A DNA stretch of 64,000 nucleotides from Georgenia wutianyii (GCF_006349365.1 NZ_CP040899.1:806001-870000); one strand, 5' to 3'. Shown: positions 50,774 through 60,398, numbered from the stretch's first letter. Made by a program: numbers and translations. Notes: a model not told the origin generated them from the letters alone.

Positions 50774-50796
50774 TAGGCTTCTGAACATGAGTTCAG
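50774..50796 (+). promoter_or_regulatory. -10 box TAGGCT and operator CTGAACATGAGTTCAG overlapping the tetR start
   Basis: TAGGCT (50774-50779) ends 7 nt before the ATG at 50787, consistent with a leaderless message. The perfect inverted repeat CTGAAC-ATGA-GTTCAG (50781-50796) is centred on that ATG. A TetR dimer bound there would block transcription at its own start site, a direct autoregulation model. Confidence 0.65.
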
Positions 50797-51443
50797 CCAT
50801 GGCTGAGGAGCTCACCGCCCGGGCGCGGATCGTCCGCGCCGCGGTGCGGCGGTTCGCGGCCGACGGCATGTCCGCCCCGCTGCGGACGATCGCGGCCGAC
50901 GCGGGCGTCAGCGCCGGCCTGATCATCCATCACTTCGGCTCCGCCGACGGGCTGCGCGCCGCGTGCGACGAGCACGTCCTCGACGTCGTCCGGACCAACA
51001 AGCAGCGCGTGTTCACCCGCTCGGTCGGCGCCGGGGCCATGCTCGCCCAGCTCGCCGAGATCGAGGGCTACGCCCCGGTCGTCGGGTACGTCCTGCGCCG
51101 GCTCCAGGCCGGCGGCGAGCTCGCCGCCACCCTCGTCGACGGGTTCGTCACCGACGCCGTCGAGTACCTCGCGCAGGGGGAGGCGGCCGGCGTCGTGCGC
51201 CCGAGCCGGGACCCCGCGGCCCGCGCGCGCGTCCTCACCGAGCAGGCGCTCGGCGCGCTCCTGCTCCAGCTGCCCGCCCAGCAGGACCACCTCGACCTCG
51301 ACGAGCTGCCCGGCTGGCTCCGGTCCTACCCCGAGCGCATCGTCGGGCCGCTGCTCGAGGTCTACACCGAGGGCGTGCTCGCCGACCGCACGCTGCTCGA
51401 CGCCTACCTCGCCGCCCGCGAGTCCCCACCGTCCCAGTCCTGA
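50787..51443 (+). CDS. TetR/AcrR family regulator of the downstream ABC exporter
   Basis: This 218-residue regulator has a TetR_N helix-turn-helix at residues 8-55 (TARARIVRAAVRRFAADGMSAPLRTIAADAGVSAGLIIHHFGSADGLR). Its C-terminal ligand domain matches the group that controls DrrAB-like exporters. Its start codon is inside a perfect inverted repeat. The ABC-exporter ATPase begins 15 nt after its stop, so all three genes are probably one autoregulated operon induced by an exported compound. Confidence 0.88.
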   Translation: MSSAMAEELTARARIVRAAVRRFAADGMSAPLRTIAADAGVSAGLIIHHFGSADGLRAACDEHVLDVVRTNKQRVFTRSVGAGAMLAQLAEIEGYAPVVGYVLRRLQAGGELAATLVDGFVTDAVEYLAQGEAAGVVRPSRDPAARARVLTEQALGALLLQLPAQQDHLDLDELPGWLRSYPERIVGPLLEVYTEGVLADRTLLDAYLAARESPPSQS

Positions 51444-51458
51444 AACCAGGGAGTCCTG

Positions 51459-52382
51459 ATGTCGCAGCCTGCCGTCGCCGCCCGCGACCTCACCAAGACC
51501 TTCGGACCCACCCGCGCGCTCGACGGCTTCTCCCTCACCGTCCCCGCGGGCCAGGTCACCGGCTTCCTCGGGCCCAACGGCTCGGGCAAGTCGACGACGA
51601 TCCGCGTCCTGCTCGGCATGCTGCGCGCCGACTCCGGCACCGTCGAGGTCCTCGGCCGCGACCCGTGGCACGACGCCGTCGCCGTCCACCGCCGTCTCGC
51701 CTACGTGCCCGGTGACACGAGCCTGTGGCCCGGCCTCACCGGCGGGGAGGCGATCGACGTCCTCACCCGGCACGAGACCGGCGCCGCGCACCGCCGTCGC
51801 CGGGCCGAGCTCCTCGAGCGCTTCGAGCTCGACCCCACGCGCAGGACCCGCACCTACTCCAAGGGCAACCGGCAGAAGGTCGCCCTCGTCGCGGCGCTGT
51901 CCCGCGACGTCGACCTCTACCTGCTCGACGAGCCGACCTCGGGCCTGGACCCGCTCATGGAGCTCGTCTTCACCGAGGAGGTGCGGCGCCTGCGCGAGGC
52001 CGGGCGCACCGTGCTGCTGTCCAGCCACATCCTCGCCGAGGTCGAGAAGCTCTGCGACGTCGTGACGATCATCCGCGCCGGCCGCGATGTCGAGAGCGGG
52101 ACCCTCGCCGACCTGCGCCACCTCACCCGCTCGACGGTCTCCGCGACGACGACGGCGGACCCGGCGCCGCTCGCGCGCGTCCCCGGCGTCCACGACCTCG
52201 CCGTCACCGGCGACGGGCGGCTCACCTTCGGCGTTGACGACGCCGCGCTCCCACGCGTCCTGCCCGTGCTCGCCGACCTCGGGGCGCGCCACCTCACCGT
52301 CACCCCGCCCTCGCTCGAGGAGCTGTTCCTGCGCCACTACGGCGAGGACCTCGTGCCCGAGAACGCCGGGGGCCCGCGATGA
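51459..52382 (+). CDS. ABC-2 exporter ATPase (DrrA-like)
   Basis: This is a 307-residue drug or lipid exporter ATPase. Walker A is GPNGSGKST near residues 43-51, the signature is atypical (YSKGNRQK in place of LSGGQ), Walker B is LYLLDEPTSGLDP, and the H-loop is LSSHI. The C-terminal extension (VSATTTADPAPLARVPGVHDLAVTGDGRLTFGVDD) is the DrrA-type regulatory domain. The stop overlaps the permease start (GATGA). The inducing or exported molecule is not known. Confidence 0.9.
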   Translation: MSQPAVAARDLTKTFGPTRALDGFSLTVPAGQVTGFLGPNGSGKSTTIRVLLGMLRADSGTVEVLGRDPWHDAVAVHRRLAYVPGDTSLWPGLTGGEAIDVLTRHETGAAHRRRRAELLERFELDPTRRTRTYSKGNRQKVALVAALSRDVDLYLLDEPTSGLDPLMELVFTEEVRRLREAGRTVLLSSHILAEVEKLCDVVTIIRAGRDVESGTLADLRHLTRSTVSATTTADPAPLARVPGVHDLAVTGDGRLTFGVDDAALPRVLPVLADLGARHLTVTPPSLEELFLRHYGEDLVPENAGGPR

Positions 52383-54028
52383 CCGCGACGGTGCGCCCCC
52401 CGACCACGGCCCCGGCCCCCGCCGCCACCGGCGGTGAGCTCACCGGCACCGGGAACCTCCTGCGACTGTTCCTCCGGCTGTCCCGCCGGCAGATCGCCAT
52501 CTGGGCGCTCGCCTTCCTCGCCCTCGTCGCCCTCTCGGTCGTCGCGCTCGAGGAGACCTACCCCGACGCCGCGGCGCTGCAGGCCCGGGCGGTGCTCCTC
52601 GAGAGCCCCGCGGCCGTGATGATGACCGGCCCGGCGTTCGCACTGGAGGACTACACGTTCGGGGCGATGATCGCCAACGAGCTCTCCCTGTGGCTGCTGC
52701 TGCCGGCCGCGATCATGAGCGTCCTGCTCGCCGTGCGCCACACCCGTGCCGAGGAGGAGTCCGGGCGCCTGGAGCTGCTGCGGTCCCTGCCGGTCGGGCG
52801 GTACGCGCCCGCCGTCGCGGCGATGCTCACCGTGGCACTGGCCGACGTCGCCGTCGGGGCCGCGACCACCGCCGGGCTCGTCATCACCGGCATGCCCGCG
52901 GCGGACTCCCTGGCCCTGGGGCTCGCGACGGCGCTCACCGGACTCGTGTTCGGCGCGGTCGCCGCCGTCACCGCCCAGGTCACCGAGCACGCCCGCACCG
53001 CCTCGGGCCTGGCGCTCGGGGCGCTCGCGGCGGCGTTCCTCGTCCGCGGGGTCGGGGACGTCATCGAGCGGACGGGCTCGTGGCTCTCCTGGTTGTCCCC
53101 GCTCGCCTGGGCGCAGCAGACGCGCGTGTTCGTCGACCTGCGGTGGTGGCCGCTCGCCCTGTCCGCCGGCACGACGCTCGTGCTCCTCCTCCTCGCCGCC
53201 TCGCTCGCCCGCCGCCGGGACCTCGGCGCGGGGCTGCGCGCGGCACGCCCCGGCCCGGCGCAGGCCTCACGCGCGCTGCTGGCCCCGGCCGGACTCGCCC
53301 GCCGGCTCGTCTCGGGCACGTTCGTCGCCTGGGCGGTCGCGATGTTCCTCTTCGCCCTCGCCTTCGGTGCCCTGGCCAGCTCCCTGGACGACGTCATCGC
53401 CGACATCCCCGCGATGGGGGAGTGGATCGAGCTCGACCTCGACGACCTCACCCGGTCCTTCGCGGCCGTCATCCTCTCCTTCCTCGCCCTCTGCCCGGCC
53501 GCGCTCGCCGTGTCCGGCGTCCTGCGGCTGCGGGCCGAGGAGCGCGAGGGCCGACTGGAGGGGGTGCTCGCGTCCGGCAGCTCGCGGACCGGGGTGCTCG
53601 GGCGGTGGGCGCTCGTCGTCGCCGTCGAGTCCGCGCTCGTCCAGGTGCTGCTCGGCATCGGCGCGGGCCTGGGGGTGAGCGCCGGGACGGGGGAGGTCGC
53701 GTGGGTCGGGGAGCTCACGGCGGCGTCGCTCGCCTACCTGCCGGCCGTCCTGCTCCTCGGCGGCGTGGCGGTCGCGCTGGTCGGGCTGGCGCCCCGGCTC
53801 GCCTCCCTCGCGTGGGTGCCCGTCGTGTGGGCAGCGCTCGTCGTCTTCCTCGGGGAGCTGCTCGGCCTGCCGTCCTGGGCGCGGGACCTCTCCCCGCTCA
53901 CCCACACCCCGCTGGTCCCGGGAGCCGCGCTCACGGCGGGCCCGCTCGCCGTCATGACGGTCCTCGCCCTGGGGCTCGCGGCGGCCGGCCTCCTGGGCCT
54001 GCACCGCCGCGACGTCGGCACCGCCTGA
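52379..54028 (+). CDS. ABC-2 exporter permease with about twelve helices
   Basis: This 549-residue permease is about twice the usual DrrB size, with two repeats of six helices, the first beginning near residue 40 (ALAFLALVALSVVALEETYP). Repeated arms (ARHTRAEEESGRLELLRSLPVGR and RAEEREGRLEGVLASGSSRTGVLGRW) occupy equivalent positions and probably contact the ATPase. This size class is found in actinobacterial exporters of polyketide or peptide antibiotics (PhsA/TnrB2-like), but function is inferred only. It is the last gene of the tetR-ATPase-permease operon. Confidence 0.87.
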   Translation: MTATVRPPTTAPAPAATGGELTGTGNLLRLFLRLSRRQIAIWALAFLALVALSVVALEETYPDAAALQARAVLLESPAAVMMTGPAFALEDYTFGAMIANELSLWLLLPAAIMSVLLAVRHTRAEEESGRLELLRSLPVGRYAPAVAAMLTVALADVAVGAATTAGLVITGMPAADSLALGLATALTGLVFGAVAAVTAQVTEHARTASGLALGALAAAFLVRGVGDVIERTGSWLSWLSPLAWAQQTRVFVDLRWWPLALSAGTTLVLLLLAASLARRRDLGAGLRAARPGPAQASRALLAPAGLARRLVSGTFVAWAVAMFLFALAFGALASSLDDVIADIPAMGEWIELDLDDLTRSFAAVILSFLALCPAALAVSGVLRLRAEEREGRLEGVLASGSSRTGVLGRWALVVAVESALVQVLLGIGAGLGVSAGTGEVAWVGELTAASLAYLPAVLLLGGVAVALVGLAPRLASLAWVPVVWAALVVFLGELLGLPSWARDLSPLTHTPLVPGAALTAGPLAVMTVLALGLAAAGLLGLHRRDVGTA

Positions 54029-54056
54029 CCGGGCCGGCGGCACCGGTGCGCGGGGG

Positions 54057-55430
54057 TCAGGCGAGCCGCGGCCGCCTGGCCAGGCGCCGGTAGGCCCGGT
54101 CCCACCAGCGTTCGGTCACCGGGACGACGACCGGCTCCTCCCGGTCCATCCGGTCGCGGACGTCGGCGCGCACCCCGAGGAGGGTGAGGACCATCGCGAG
54201 CGTCGAGACGACGGCGATGACGCCGATGACGGAGACCGCCCAGCGGTAGTCGAGCAGGCTCGGCGCGGCCGAGCCGGAGCGCGCGTCGAGCACCATGCCG
54301 ACGGCGACGGCGGCGACCATCGCCCCGGCGAACCCGCCCGCGTTGACCAGGCCGGTCGCCGTCGAGATCCGGGCGGCCGGGTTGTAGTCGCGGGCGATGT
54401 GGAAGCCGATCTGCGAGCCCGGCCCGCCGATGGCGAAGACGACGAACACGGCCGTCACCACCGCCGACGGCGGACGACCGCCCGGCCACAGGACGAGCAG
54501 GGCGACGGCGAGCACCCCGGCGAGCGAGATGCCCACCGCCATCGGCGCCCGCCACGTCGGACGACGCCCCGCGAGCGGGCCGACGAGGAAGCTGAACGCG
54601 ACCGTCGCGAGCACGTAGAGGGACAGCAGGGAGGCGGCGCGCGCGTCCGGGTAGCCGAGCGCCTCGGTGAGGTAGGGGTAGCCCCACACGAGCGCGACGA
54701 CGACGCCCGGCGCCATCGTCGCCTGGTGGGTCCAGAACCCCAGCCGCGTCTCCCGGCGTCCCCACGTCGCCCCGATGCCGCGCAGGGCGGGCCGGCGGGC
54801 GGGGGAGCCGTCCGGCTCCACCGGGGCGAGCTGACGGAAGGGGGCGGCGACGGTCGGACGCAGCAGCAGGAGGGCGTAGCCGAGGGAGGCGACGGCGGTG
54901 AGGGCGAAGGTCCGCGTCCAGCCGAGCGCGTCGAGGGCGAGGACGAGCGGGACGGTCGCGACGAGGTTGCCGAGCATGCCGACGAGCCCGGTGAGCGAGG
55001 TGAGCACGGCGTAACGGCGGTGGGGGAACCACATCGCCGCGAGCCGCAGGACGGCGATGAACACCGCCGCGTCGCCCACCCCGAGCAGCGCGCGAGCGGC
55101 GAGCGCCACCGGGAAGCTCGTCGCGAAGGCGAAGAGGAGCTGGGCGGTGCCCATGACGAGCGTCGAGGCGAGGAGCACCTTGCGCGCGCCCCACCGGTCG
55201 ATCGCCACCCCCGCCGGCACCTGCATGAGCGCGTACAGCCCGAGCTGGACCATGACGAAGGAGCCGAGCTCGGTCGCCGAGATGTCGAGCCGCTCGACGG
55301 CGGTGGGCCCGGCGACGCCGAGCGAGGCGCGGTGCAGGTAGGCGAGGAAGTAGGCGCCGGCCCCGACCAGCCACACGAGCCACGCCGAGCGGGCCGCCCG
55401 GTGGCCGATGCGGCGCGAAGAGAAGGTCAC
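54057..55430 (-). CDS. MFS transporter (sugar-phosphate/NarK-like)
   Basis: This 457-residue MFS protein has 12 predicted helices. The region LAYLHRASLGVAGPTAVERLDISATELGSFVMVQLGLYALMQVPAGVAIDRWGARKVLLAS carries the classical loop 2-3 motif D-R-x-G-R/A-R-K. A C-terminal tail of about 30 residues (DREEPVVVPVTERWWDRAYRRLARRPRLA) is hydrophilic. The start is uncertain: GTG 55430 is chosen, and it lies only 2 nt from the rightward ATG of the next gene, so one of the two starts is likely misplaced. Substrate is unknown. Confidence 0.8.
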   Translation of the reverse strand: MTFSSRRIGHRAARSAWLVWLVGAGAYFLAYLHRASLGVAGPTAVERLDISATELGSFVMVQLGLYALMQVPAGVAIDRWGARKVLLASTLVMGTAQLLFAFATSFPVALAARALLGVGDAAVFIAVLRLAAMWFPHRRYAVLTSLTGLVGMLGNLVATVPLVLALDALGWTRTFALTAVASLGYALLLLRPTVAAPFRQLAPVEPDGSPARRPALRGIGATWGRRETRLGFWTHQATMAPGVVVALVWGYPYLTEALGYPDARAASLLSLYVLATVAFSFLVGPLAGRRPTWRAPMAVGISLAGVLAVALLVLWPGGRPPSAVVTAVFVVFAIGGPGSQIGFHIARDYNPAARISTATGLVNAGGFAGAMVAAVAVGMVLDARSGSAAPSLLDYRWAVSVIGVIAVVSTLAMVLTLLGVRADVRDRMDREEPVVVPVTERWWDRAYRRLARRPRLA

Positions 55431-55431
55431 G

Positions 55432-56958
55432 ATGGCCCATGCTCCCACCACCACCGCGGCGGACGGTGCGGGGCGCCGCGCGCCGGGTGTCGTTAGCATC
55501 GGGCAGCATCGACGAGAGGCGGTCACCCTGAGCTCCCCCGACGTGGACGACGTCCCGGACCCGCGCCGCTGGCGCATCCTCGCGGTCCTGCTCGTCGCCA
55601 TCTTCATGTCGCTCGTCAGCGTGAGCATCATCAACGTCGTCCTCCCCTCGGTGCAGCGCGGCCTGGGCGCCTCGGACTCCGACCTCCAGTGGGTCCTCAC
55701 CGGCTACGCCCTCACCTTCGGCGTCGTCCTCGTCGGGGCGGGCCGGGCTGGTGACCTCCTCGGGCGCGGGCCGCTGTTCATCGCCGGCGTCGTCCTGTTC
55801 ACCCTCTCCTCGGTGTGGGGCGGCCTCGCACCCGACCCGCTGAGCCTCAACCTCTCCCGGGTGGTCCAGGGGCTGGGCTCGGGCCTGCTCAACCCGCAGG
55901 CCGTGGGGATGATCCAGCAGTACTTCCGGGGCCCCGAGCGCGGCCGCGCCTACGGTGCGCTGGGCAGCGTCATCGGCGTCTCGGTGGCCGTCGGGCCGGT
56001 GCTCGGCGGGCTCATCATCCAGCTCGCCGGCGAGGCGGACGGGTGGCGCTGGACGTTCCTCGTCAACGTGCCCGTGGGCGTCCTCGCCGTCGTCCTCGCG
56101 CTGCGCTGGTTCCCGCGTCCGATGCGTGTGCCGCGTGCCGCGCGGACCGGCTCCCACGACCTCGACCCCGTCGGCACGGTGCTCCTCGCCCTCGCGGTCC
56201 TCGCCCTGCTCCTGCCGTTCGTCGAGCGTGGCCTCGGCCCGTGGGGGTGGCTGCTGCTGCCCGGCGGGGCCGCCCTCCTCGCGCTGTGGGTGGCCTGGGA
56301 GCTGCACTACCGGCGGCGCGGGCGCGCCCCCATGGTGGACCTCTCGCTCTTCCGGCTGCGCAGCTTCTCCGTCGGCACCGTCATCGCCGGGCTCTACTTC
56401 CTCGGCGTCACGAGCGTGTGGGTGATCGTCGCGCTCTACGTGCAGAACGGCCTGGGCCGCAGCGCGCTGGAGGCCGGGCTCGTCGGGCTGCCCGCCGCGC
56501 TCGTCTCGGCCGTCACCTCGAACTGGGCGGGCCGGCACGTCGGCGCTCGCGGGCGGCGCATCGTCGTCGCCGGGCTGGTGAGCGCGATGGTCGGGCTGCT
56601 GCTCAGCGTGCTCGTCGTCCAGCTCGTCGCCGCGGACCGCGCGAGCGTGTGGTGGATGCTCCTCACCCTCGCCTTCGTCGGGGCCGCGCAGGGCATGGTC
56701 ATCACCCCGAACCAGACGATCACGCTCGGGCAGGTGCCGCTGGAGTACTCCGGTGCGGCGGGCGGCGTCCTGCAGACCGCCCAGCGCATCGGCACGGCGA
56801 TGGGGCTGGCGGTCATCACCGCCGTGGCCTTCGCCGTGCTCGAGGAGTCGACCTGGGCGGTGGCGGTGACCGCCGGGTTCCTCGCGGTCACCGGGGCGCT
56901 GGCGGTCACCCTCGCCGTCGCCGTCCTCGACCTGCGCGGCGCGCGCCGCGGGCGCTGA
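55432..56958 (+). CDS. DHA2 family (14-helix) MFS drug transporter
   Basis: This is a proton antiporter of the EmrB/QacA type, about 470-508 residues depending on start. The 14-helix plan is visible, beginning ILAVLLVAIFMSLVSVSIINVVLPSVQRGLG and with the DHA2 motif VLTGYALTFGVVLVGAGRAGDLLGRGPLF. ATG 55432 would place 40 hydrophilic residues before helix 1 and leaves no room for the divergent MFS promoter. A CTG at 55528 has GAGAGG 8 nt upstream and lies after a TTAGCAT box, so it is a credible unusual start; GTG 55543 is another. Its stop abuts the SulP stop with no intervening base. Confidence 0.83.
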   Translation: MAHAPTTTAADGAGRRAPGVVSIGQHRREAVTLSSPDVDDVPDPRRWRILAVLLVAIFMSLVSVSIINVVLPSVQRGLGASDSDLQWVLTGYALTFGVVLVGAGRAGDLLGRGPLFIAGVVLFTLSSVWGGLAPDPLSLNLSRVVQGLGSGLLNPQAVGMIQQYFRGPERGRAYGALGSVIGVSVAVGPVLGGLIIQLAGEADGWRWTFLVNVPVGVLAVVLALRWFPRPMRVPRAARTGSHDLDPVGTVLLALAVLALLLPFVERGLGPWGWLLLPGGAALLALWVAWELHYRRRGRAPMVDLSLFRLRSFSVGTVIAGLYFLGVTSVWVIVALYVQNGLGRSALEAGLVGLPAALVSAVTSNWAGRHVGARGRRIVVAGLVSAMVGLLLSVLVVQLVAADRASVWWMLLTLAFVGAAQGMVITPNQTITLGQVPLEYSGAAGGVLQTAQRIGTAMGLAVITAVAFAVLEESTWAVAVTAGFLAVTGALAVTLAVAVLDLRGARRGR

Positions 56959-58473
56959 CTACCCGCCGAGGTGCCCCGCGAGGCGGGCGTGACGCGCGGC
57001 GCTCGCCTCGTCGAGACCGATGATCGTCACGTTCTTGCCGCGGGCGGCGTACTTCGTCGTGATCGCGTCGAGCGCCGCGACCGTCGAGGCGTCCCAGATG
57101 TGCGAGCGGGACAGGTCGATGACGACGTTCTGCGGGTCCCCGCTGTAGTCGAACTGGTACACGAGGTCGTTGGACGAGGCCCACAGCAGCTCCCCGACGA
57201 CGGCGTAGACCCGGGTGTCCTCGTCGGGGTGGGCGACCTCGACGACCTCGGTGACGTGCGCGACGCGGCGCACGAACATGAGGGCCGCGACGAGCACGCC
57301 GGTGACGACGCCGTAGGCGAGGTTCTCCGTGGCGACGGTGACGACGACGGTCGCGAGCATGACCGCCGTCTCGCTGAGCGGCATGCGGCGCAGCGTCGCG
57401 GGCCGTACCGAGTGCCAGTCGAAGGTCGCGACGCAGACCATGACCATGACGGCGACGAGCGCGGCCATCGGGATGCGGCCGATCGGCTCCCCGAAGCCGA
57501 CGACGAGGACGAGGAGGAAGACCCCGGCGAGGAAGGTGGAGATCCGGGTGCGTGCGCCGGAGACCTTCGTGTTGATCATCGTCTGGCCGATCATCGCGCA
57601 GCCGCCCATCCCGCCGAGGAACCCGGTGACGACGTTGGCGGCGCCCTGGCCCCACGCCTCACGGGTCTTGTCGGAGTGGGTGTCGGTGACGTCGTCGACG
57701 AGCTTGGCCGTCATGAGGGACTCCATGAGCCCCACGAGCGCCATCCCGACGGCGAACGGGCCGATGATCCGCAGCGTCTCGAGCGTGAGCGGGACGTCGG
57801 GCAGGAACAGCGAGGGCAGCGAGTCGGGGAGCTCGCCCTGGTCGGCGACATCGGGCACGTCGAGCCCGAGGACGACGCTCGCCGTCGTGAGGACGACGAT
57901 CGCGACGAGCGGGGCCGGCACGGCCGTGGTGAGCCGGGGGAGCAGCGCGATGAGCGCGACGCCGACCGCGACCATGGCGTACACGTGCCACGTGACGTCG
58001 GTGAGGTAGGGCAGCTGGGCGAGCAGCACGAGGATCGCCAGCGCGTTGACGAAGCCGACCATGACGCTGCGCGGGACGAACCGCACGAGCCGGGCCACGC
58101 CGAGCACCGCCATCAGCACCTGGACGAGCCCGGCGAGGATGACGGTGGCGATGAGGTAGTCCATGCCGTGCTCGCGCATCACCGGGGCGATGACGAGCGC
58201 GACCGCGCCCGTCGCCGCGGAGATCATCGCCGGGCGGCCGCCGAGGAAGGCGATGGACACGGCCATCGTGAAGGAGGCAAACAGGCCCACCCGCGGGTCC
58301 ACGCCGGCGATGATCGAGAACGAGATCGCCTCGGGGATGAGCGCGAGCGCGACGACGAGCCCGGCGAGCACCTCGGTGCGCAGCCGGCGCGGGTCGCGCA
58401 GCGCCGCCCGCACCGAGGTGACGTCGTGGGCGCGCTCGGCGCGGCGCCGGCGGTCGGCGAGAGGTGAGGGCAC
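56959..58473 (-). CDS. SulP family anion transporter with STAS domain
   Basis: This is a 504-residue SLC26/SulP transporter. The membrane domain spans residues 20-400 (LAGLVVALALIPEAISFSIIAGVDPRVGLFASF; GGRPAMISAATGAVALVI; FLGGMGGCAMIGQTMINTKVSGARTRISTFLAGVF). A C-terminal STAS domain begins near 415 (VYAVVGELLWASSNDLVYQF; VVIDLSRSHIWDASTVAALD). Members carry sulfate, bicarbonate or other anions; the ion is unknown here. GTG 58473 has GGGAGA 5 nt upstream, which decides the start over a longer frame. It is convergent and directly abutting the DHA2 gene. Confidence 0.9.
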   Translation of the reverse strand: MPSPLADRRRRAERAHDVTSVRAALRDPRRLRTEVLAGLVVALALIPEAISFSIIAGVDPRVGLFASFTMAVSIAFLGGRPAMISAATGAVALVIAPVMREHGMDYLIATVILAGLVQVLMAVLGVARLVRFVPRSVMVGFVNALAILVLLAQLPYLTDVTWHVYAMVAVGVALIALLPRLTTAVPAPLVAIVVLTTASVVLGLDVPDVADQGELPDSLPSLFLPDVPLTLETLRIIGPFAVGMALVGLMESLMTAKLVDDVTDTHSDKTREAWGQGAANVVTGFLGGMGGCAMIGQTMINTKVSGARTRISTFLAGVFLLVLVVGFGEPIGRIPMAALVAVMVMVCVATFDWHSVRPATLRRMPLSETAVMLATVVVTVATENLAYGVVTGVLVAALMFVRRVAHVTEVVEVAHPDEDTRVYAVVGELLWASSNDLVYQFDYSGDPQNVVIDLSRSHIWDASTVAALDAITTKYAARGKNVTIIGLDEASAARHARLAGHLGG

Positions 58474-58604
58474 GAGGTCTCCCGTGGGTCGACGGCGGCA
58501 CGCGCCGAGAGGTCCGGAGGGGCGCGTCGTCGAGCCGGGGAGAGCCGGGTGGCACCCGGGCGCTCCACCCCACACCTTAGTCCGCCGGGCGCCGCCTTCC
58601 GGAG

Positions 58605-58677
<73 letters not shown>

Positions 58678-58790
58678 AGCGCCACCGGACGGAGGCCCTG
58701 GGAACAACGGTAGTGCCTCCCCGGAGAACCAGATGCCGACACGGGGCCGACATGCTTGGAGGGTCCCCTCTGACCAGGGAGGATGGGCCC

Positions 58791-60398
58791 GTGACCACCG
58801 ACCTCCGACGACGCGACGGCGGGCCGAGCCGTCACGTCCGGGGCAGGTCGCCGATCCTCGACGTCGTCGTCGACCTGCACGAGGACGTCGCCGCCGCCCG
58901 CTTCCCCCTCGACCTGCCCGGCGCCCCGGAGCTCACCGAGCTGCGGGACCGGATCGAGACGCAGATCGGTGCCCACCTGCTGCCGCGCCTCAAGCGCGAG
59001 GCCGGGCCCGCCGTCGTCGTCCTCGGCGGCTCGACCGGCGCGGGCAAGTCGACGCTCGTCAACTCCGTCGTCGGCCGGGAGGTCACCCAGGCCGGCGTCA
59101 TCCGCCCGACGACCACCGAGCCCCTCCTCGTCGTGAGCGAGGAGGACACCTGGCTCGTCGCCGAGCACCCGATCGCCCGCCTCGCCGACGTCGTCGCCGA
59201 CGACCGCGTGCCCGCCGGCCTCGCGCTGCTCGACGCCCCCGACCTCGACTCCGTCCTCGAGGGCAACCGCGCGCTGGCCAACCTCCTGCTCGAGACCGCC
59301 GACCTCTGGCTCTTCGTCACCACCGCCGCGCGCTACGGCGACGCCGTGCCGTGGCGGGTGCTGCGCCAGGCGCAGGAGCGGGGGATCACCGTCGCCGTCG
59401 TCCTCAACCGGGTCCCGCGCCGCGTGCTCGCCGAGGTGCGCGGCGACCTCATGCGCCGGATGACCGACCTCGGGATGGGGGAGGCGCCGCTGTTCGTCGT
59501 CCCCGACGTCGGCCCCCACGAGGGCCTGCTGCCCGAGGAGGTCGTCGAGCCCGTGCGCACGTGGCTCACCCTCCTCGGCGGGCGAAACACCGCGCGCGGC
59601 GTCGTCCGTCGCACCACCCAGGGCGTGTGGGGGACGCTGCGCGAGGAGCTGCTGCGCCTCGCCGACGGCATCACCGCCCAGGCGATGGCCGCCGGCGCGC
59701 TGCGCTCGTGCGCCGAGCAGGCGGTGGCCGGCGCGGGTGACGCGCTCGTCGCCCGGCTGCGCGCCGGCGCGGCCGCCCAGGGCGCCCCGACCACCCGCTG
59801 GCTCGCGGCGGCGAGCACCGGCGGGGTCCTCGCCCCGCTCACCGGGGACGTCTCCCGCGTGCGCCGCGGCTGGCGCGGGGGCGGGCTGCGGGCCCGCACC
59901 GAGGCCGCCGAGGCCCTCGGCGCCGAGGTGCGCCGCTCGCTCGTCACGCTCACCGCCGCCGCCGCCACGAGCGCCGCGGCCGAGCTGGACCGCGCCTGGT
60001 CCGAGCGTGGTGGCGCCGCGCTCCTCGAGCACGACCCCGCGTGGGCCGCCGGCCGCGACACGCGCGCCGAGGAGGCCGTGGCCGCGTGGGCCGCGCGCAG
60101 CGACGCGCTCGCCGCCGAGCTCATCGGCGCCGACCCCCGTGTCCTCACCGCCGCCGGCCTCAGCGGGCTGCTCCAGGCCGCCGCCGCGGGCCTGGACGGT
60201 GCCGCCCGAGCCACGCGCGCCGTCGCGCCTGGGCAGGACGCCGTCGCGCGCGTGACCGCCGACCTGCACGAGACCGCGCGCGCCGTCGTCGGCGAGGAGG
60301 CGGGCCCCGCGCTCGACCGGCTCGCCGCGCTCGGGCTGCGCAGCGACGCCGGGGCCGGCCTGCGCCTGCGGGCCAGTGAGCTGAAGGGGCACCGATGA
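58791..60398 (+). CDS. Dynamin-like GTPase (first of a pair)
   Basis: This is a 535-residue protein with a dynamin/YfjP-like P-loop GTPase: G1 GGSTGAGKST (residues 79-88), a Thr-rich G2 (RPTTTEP), G3 DAPDLDS, and a G4-like VLNRVP. The C-terminal half is largely alanine-rich helix, expected to form the stalk, with a GGGLRART region and no clear membrane span. GTG 58791 has GGAGG 9 nt upstream. It overlaps the second GTPase gene (GATGA). Paired dynamin-like proteins in Streptomyces (DynA/DynB) stabilise division septa; equivalence here is inferred. Confidence 0.82.
   Translation: MTTDLRRRDGGPSRHVRGRSPILDVVVDLHEDVAAARFPLDLPGAPELTELRDRIETQIGAHLLPRLKREAGPAVVVLGGSTGAGKSTLVNSVVGREVTQAGVIRPTTTEPLLVVSEEDTWLVAEHPIARLADVVADDRVPAGLALLDAPDLDSVLEGNRALANLLLETADLWLFVTTAARYGDAVPWRVLRQAQERGITVAVVLNRVPRRVLAEVRGDLMRRMTDLGMGEAPLFVVPDVGPHEGLLPEEVVEPVRTWLTLLGGRNTARGVVRRTTQGVWGTLREELLRLADGITAQAMAAGALRSCAEQAVAGAGDALVARLRAGAAAQGAPTTRWLAAASTGGVLAPLTGDVSRVRRGWRGGGLRARTEAAEALGAEVRRSLVTLTAAAATSAAAELDRAWSERGGAALLEHDPAWAAGRDTRAEEAVAAWAARSDALAAELIGADPRVLTAAGLSGLLQAAAAGLDGAARATRAVAPGQDAVARVTADLHETARAVVGEEAGPALDRLAALGLRSDAGAGLRLRASELKGHR

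Noticed and set aside
53734..56538. 934-codon leftward frame across the exporter permease and MFS genes.
   Set aside because: It is mainly shadow sequence; only its frame-shifted neighbour 54057-55430 shows MFS motifs.
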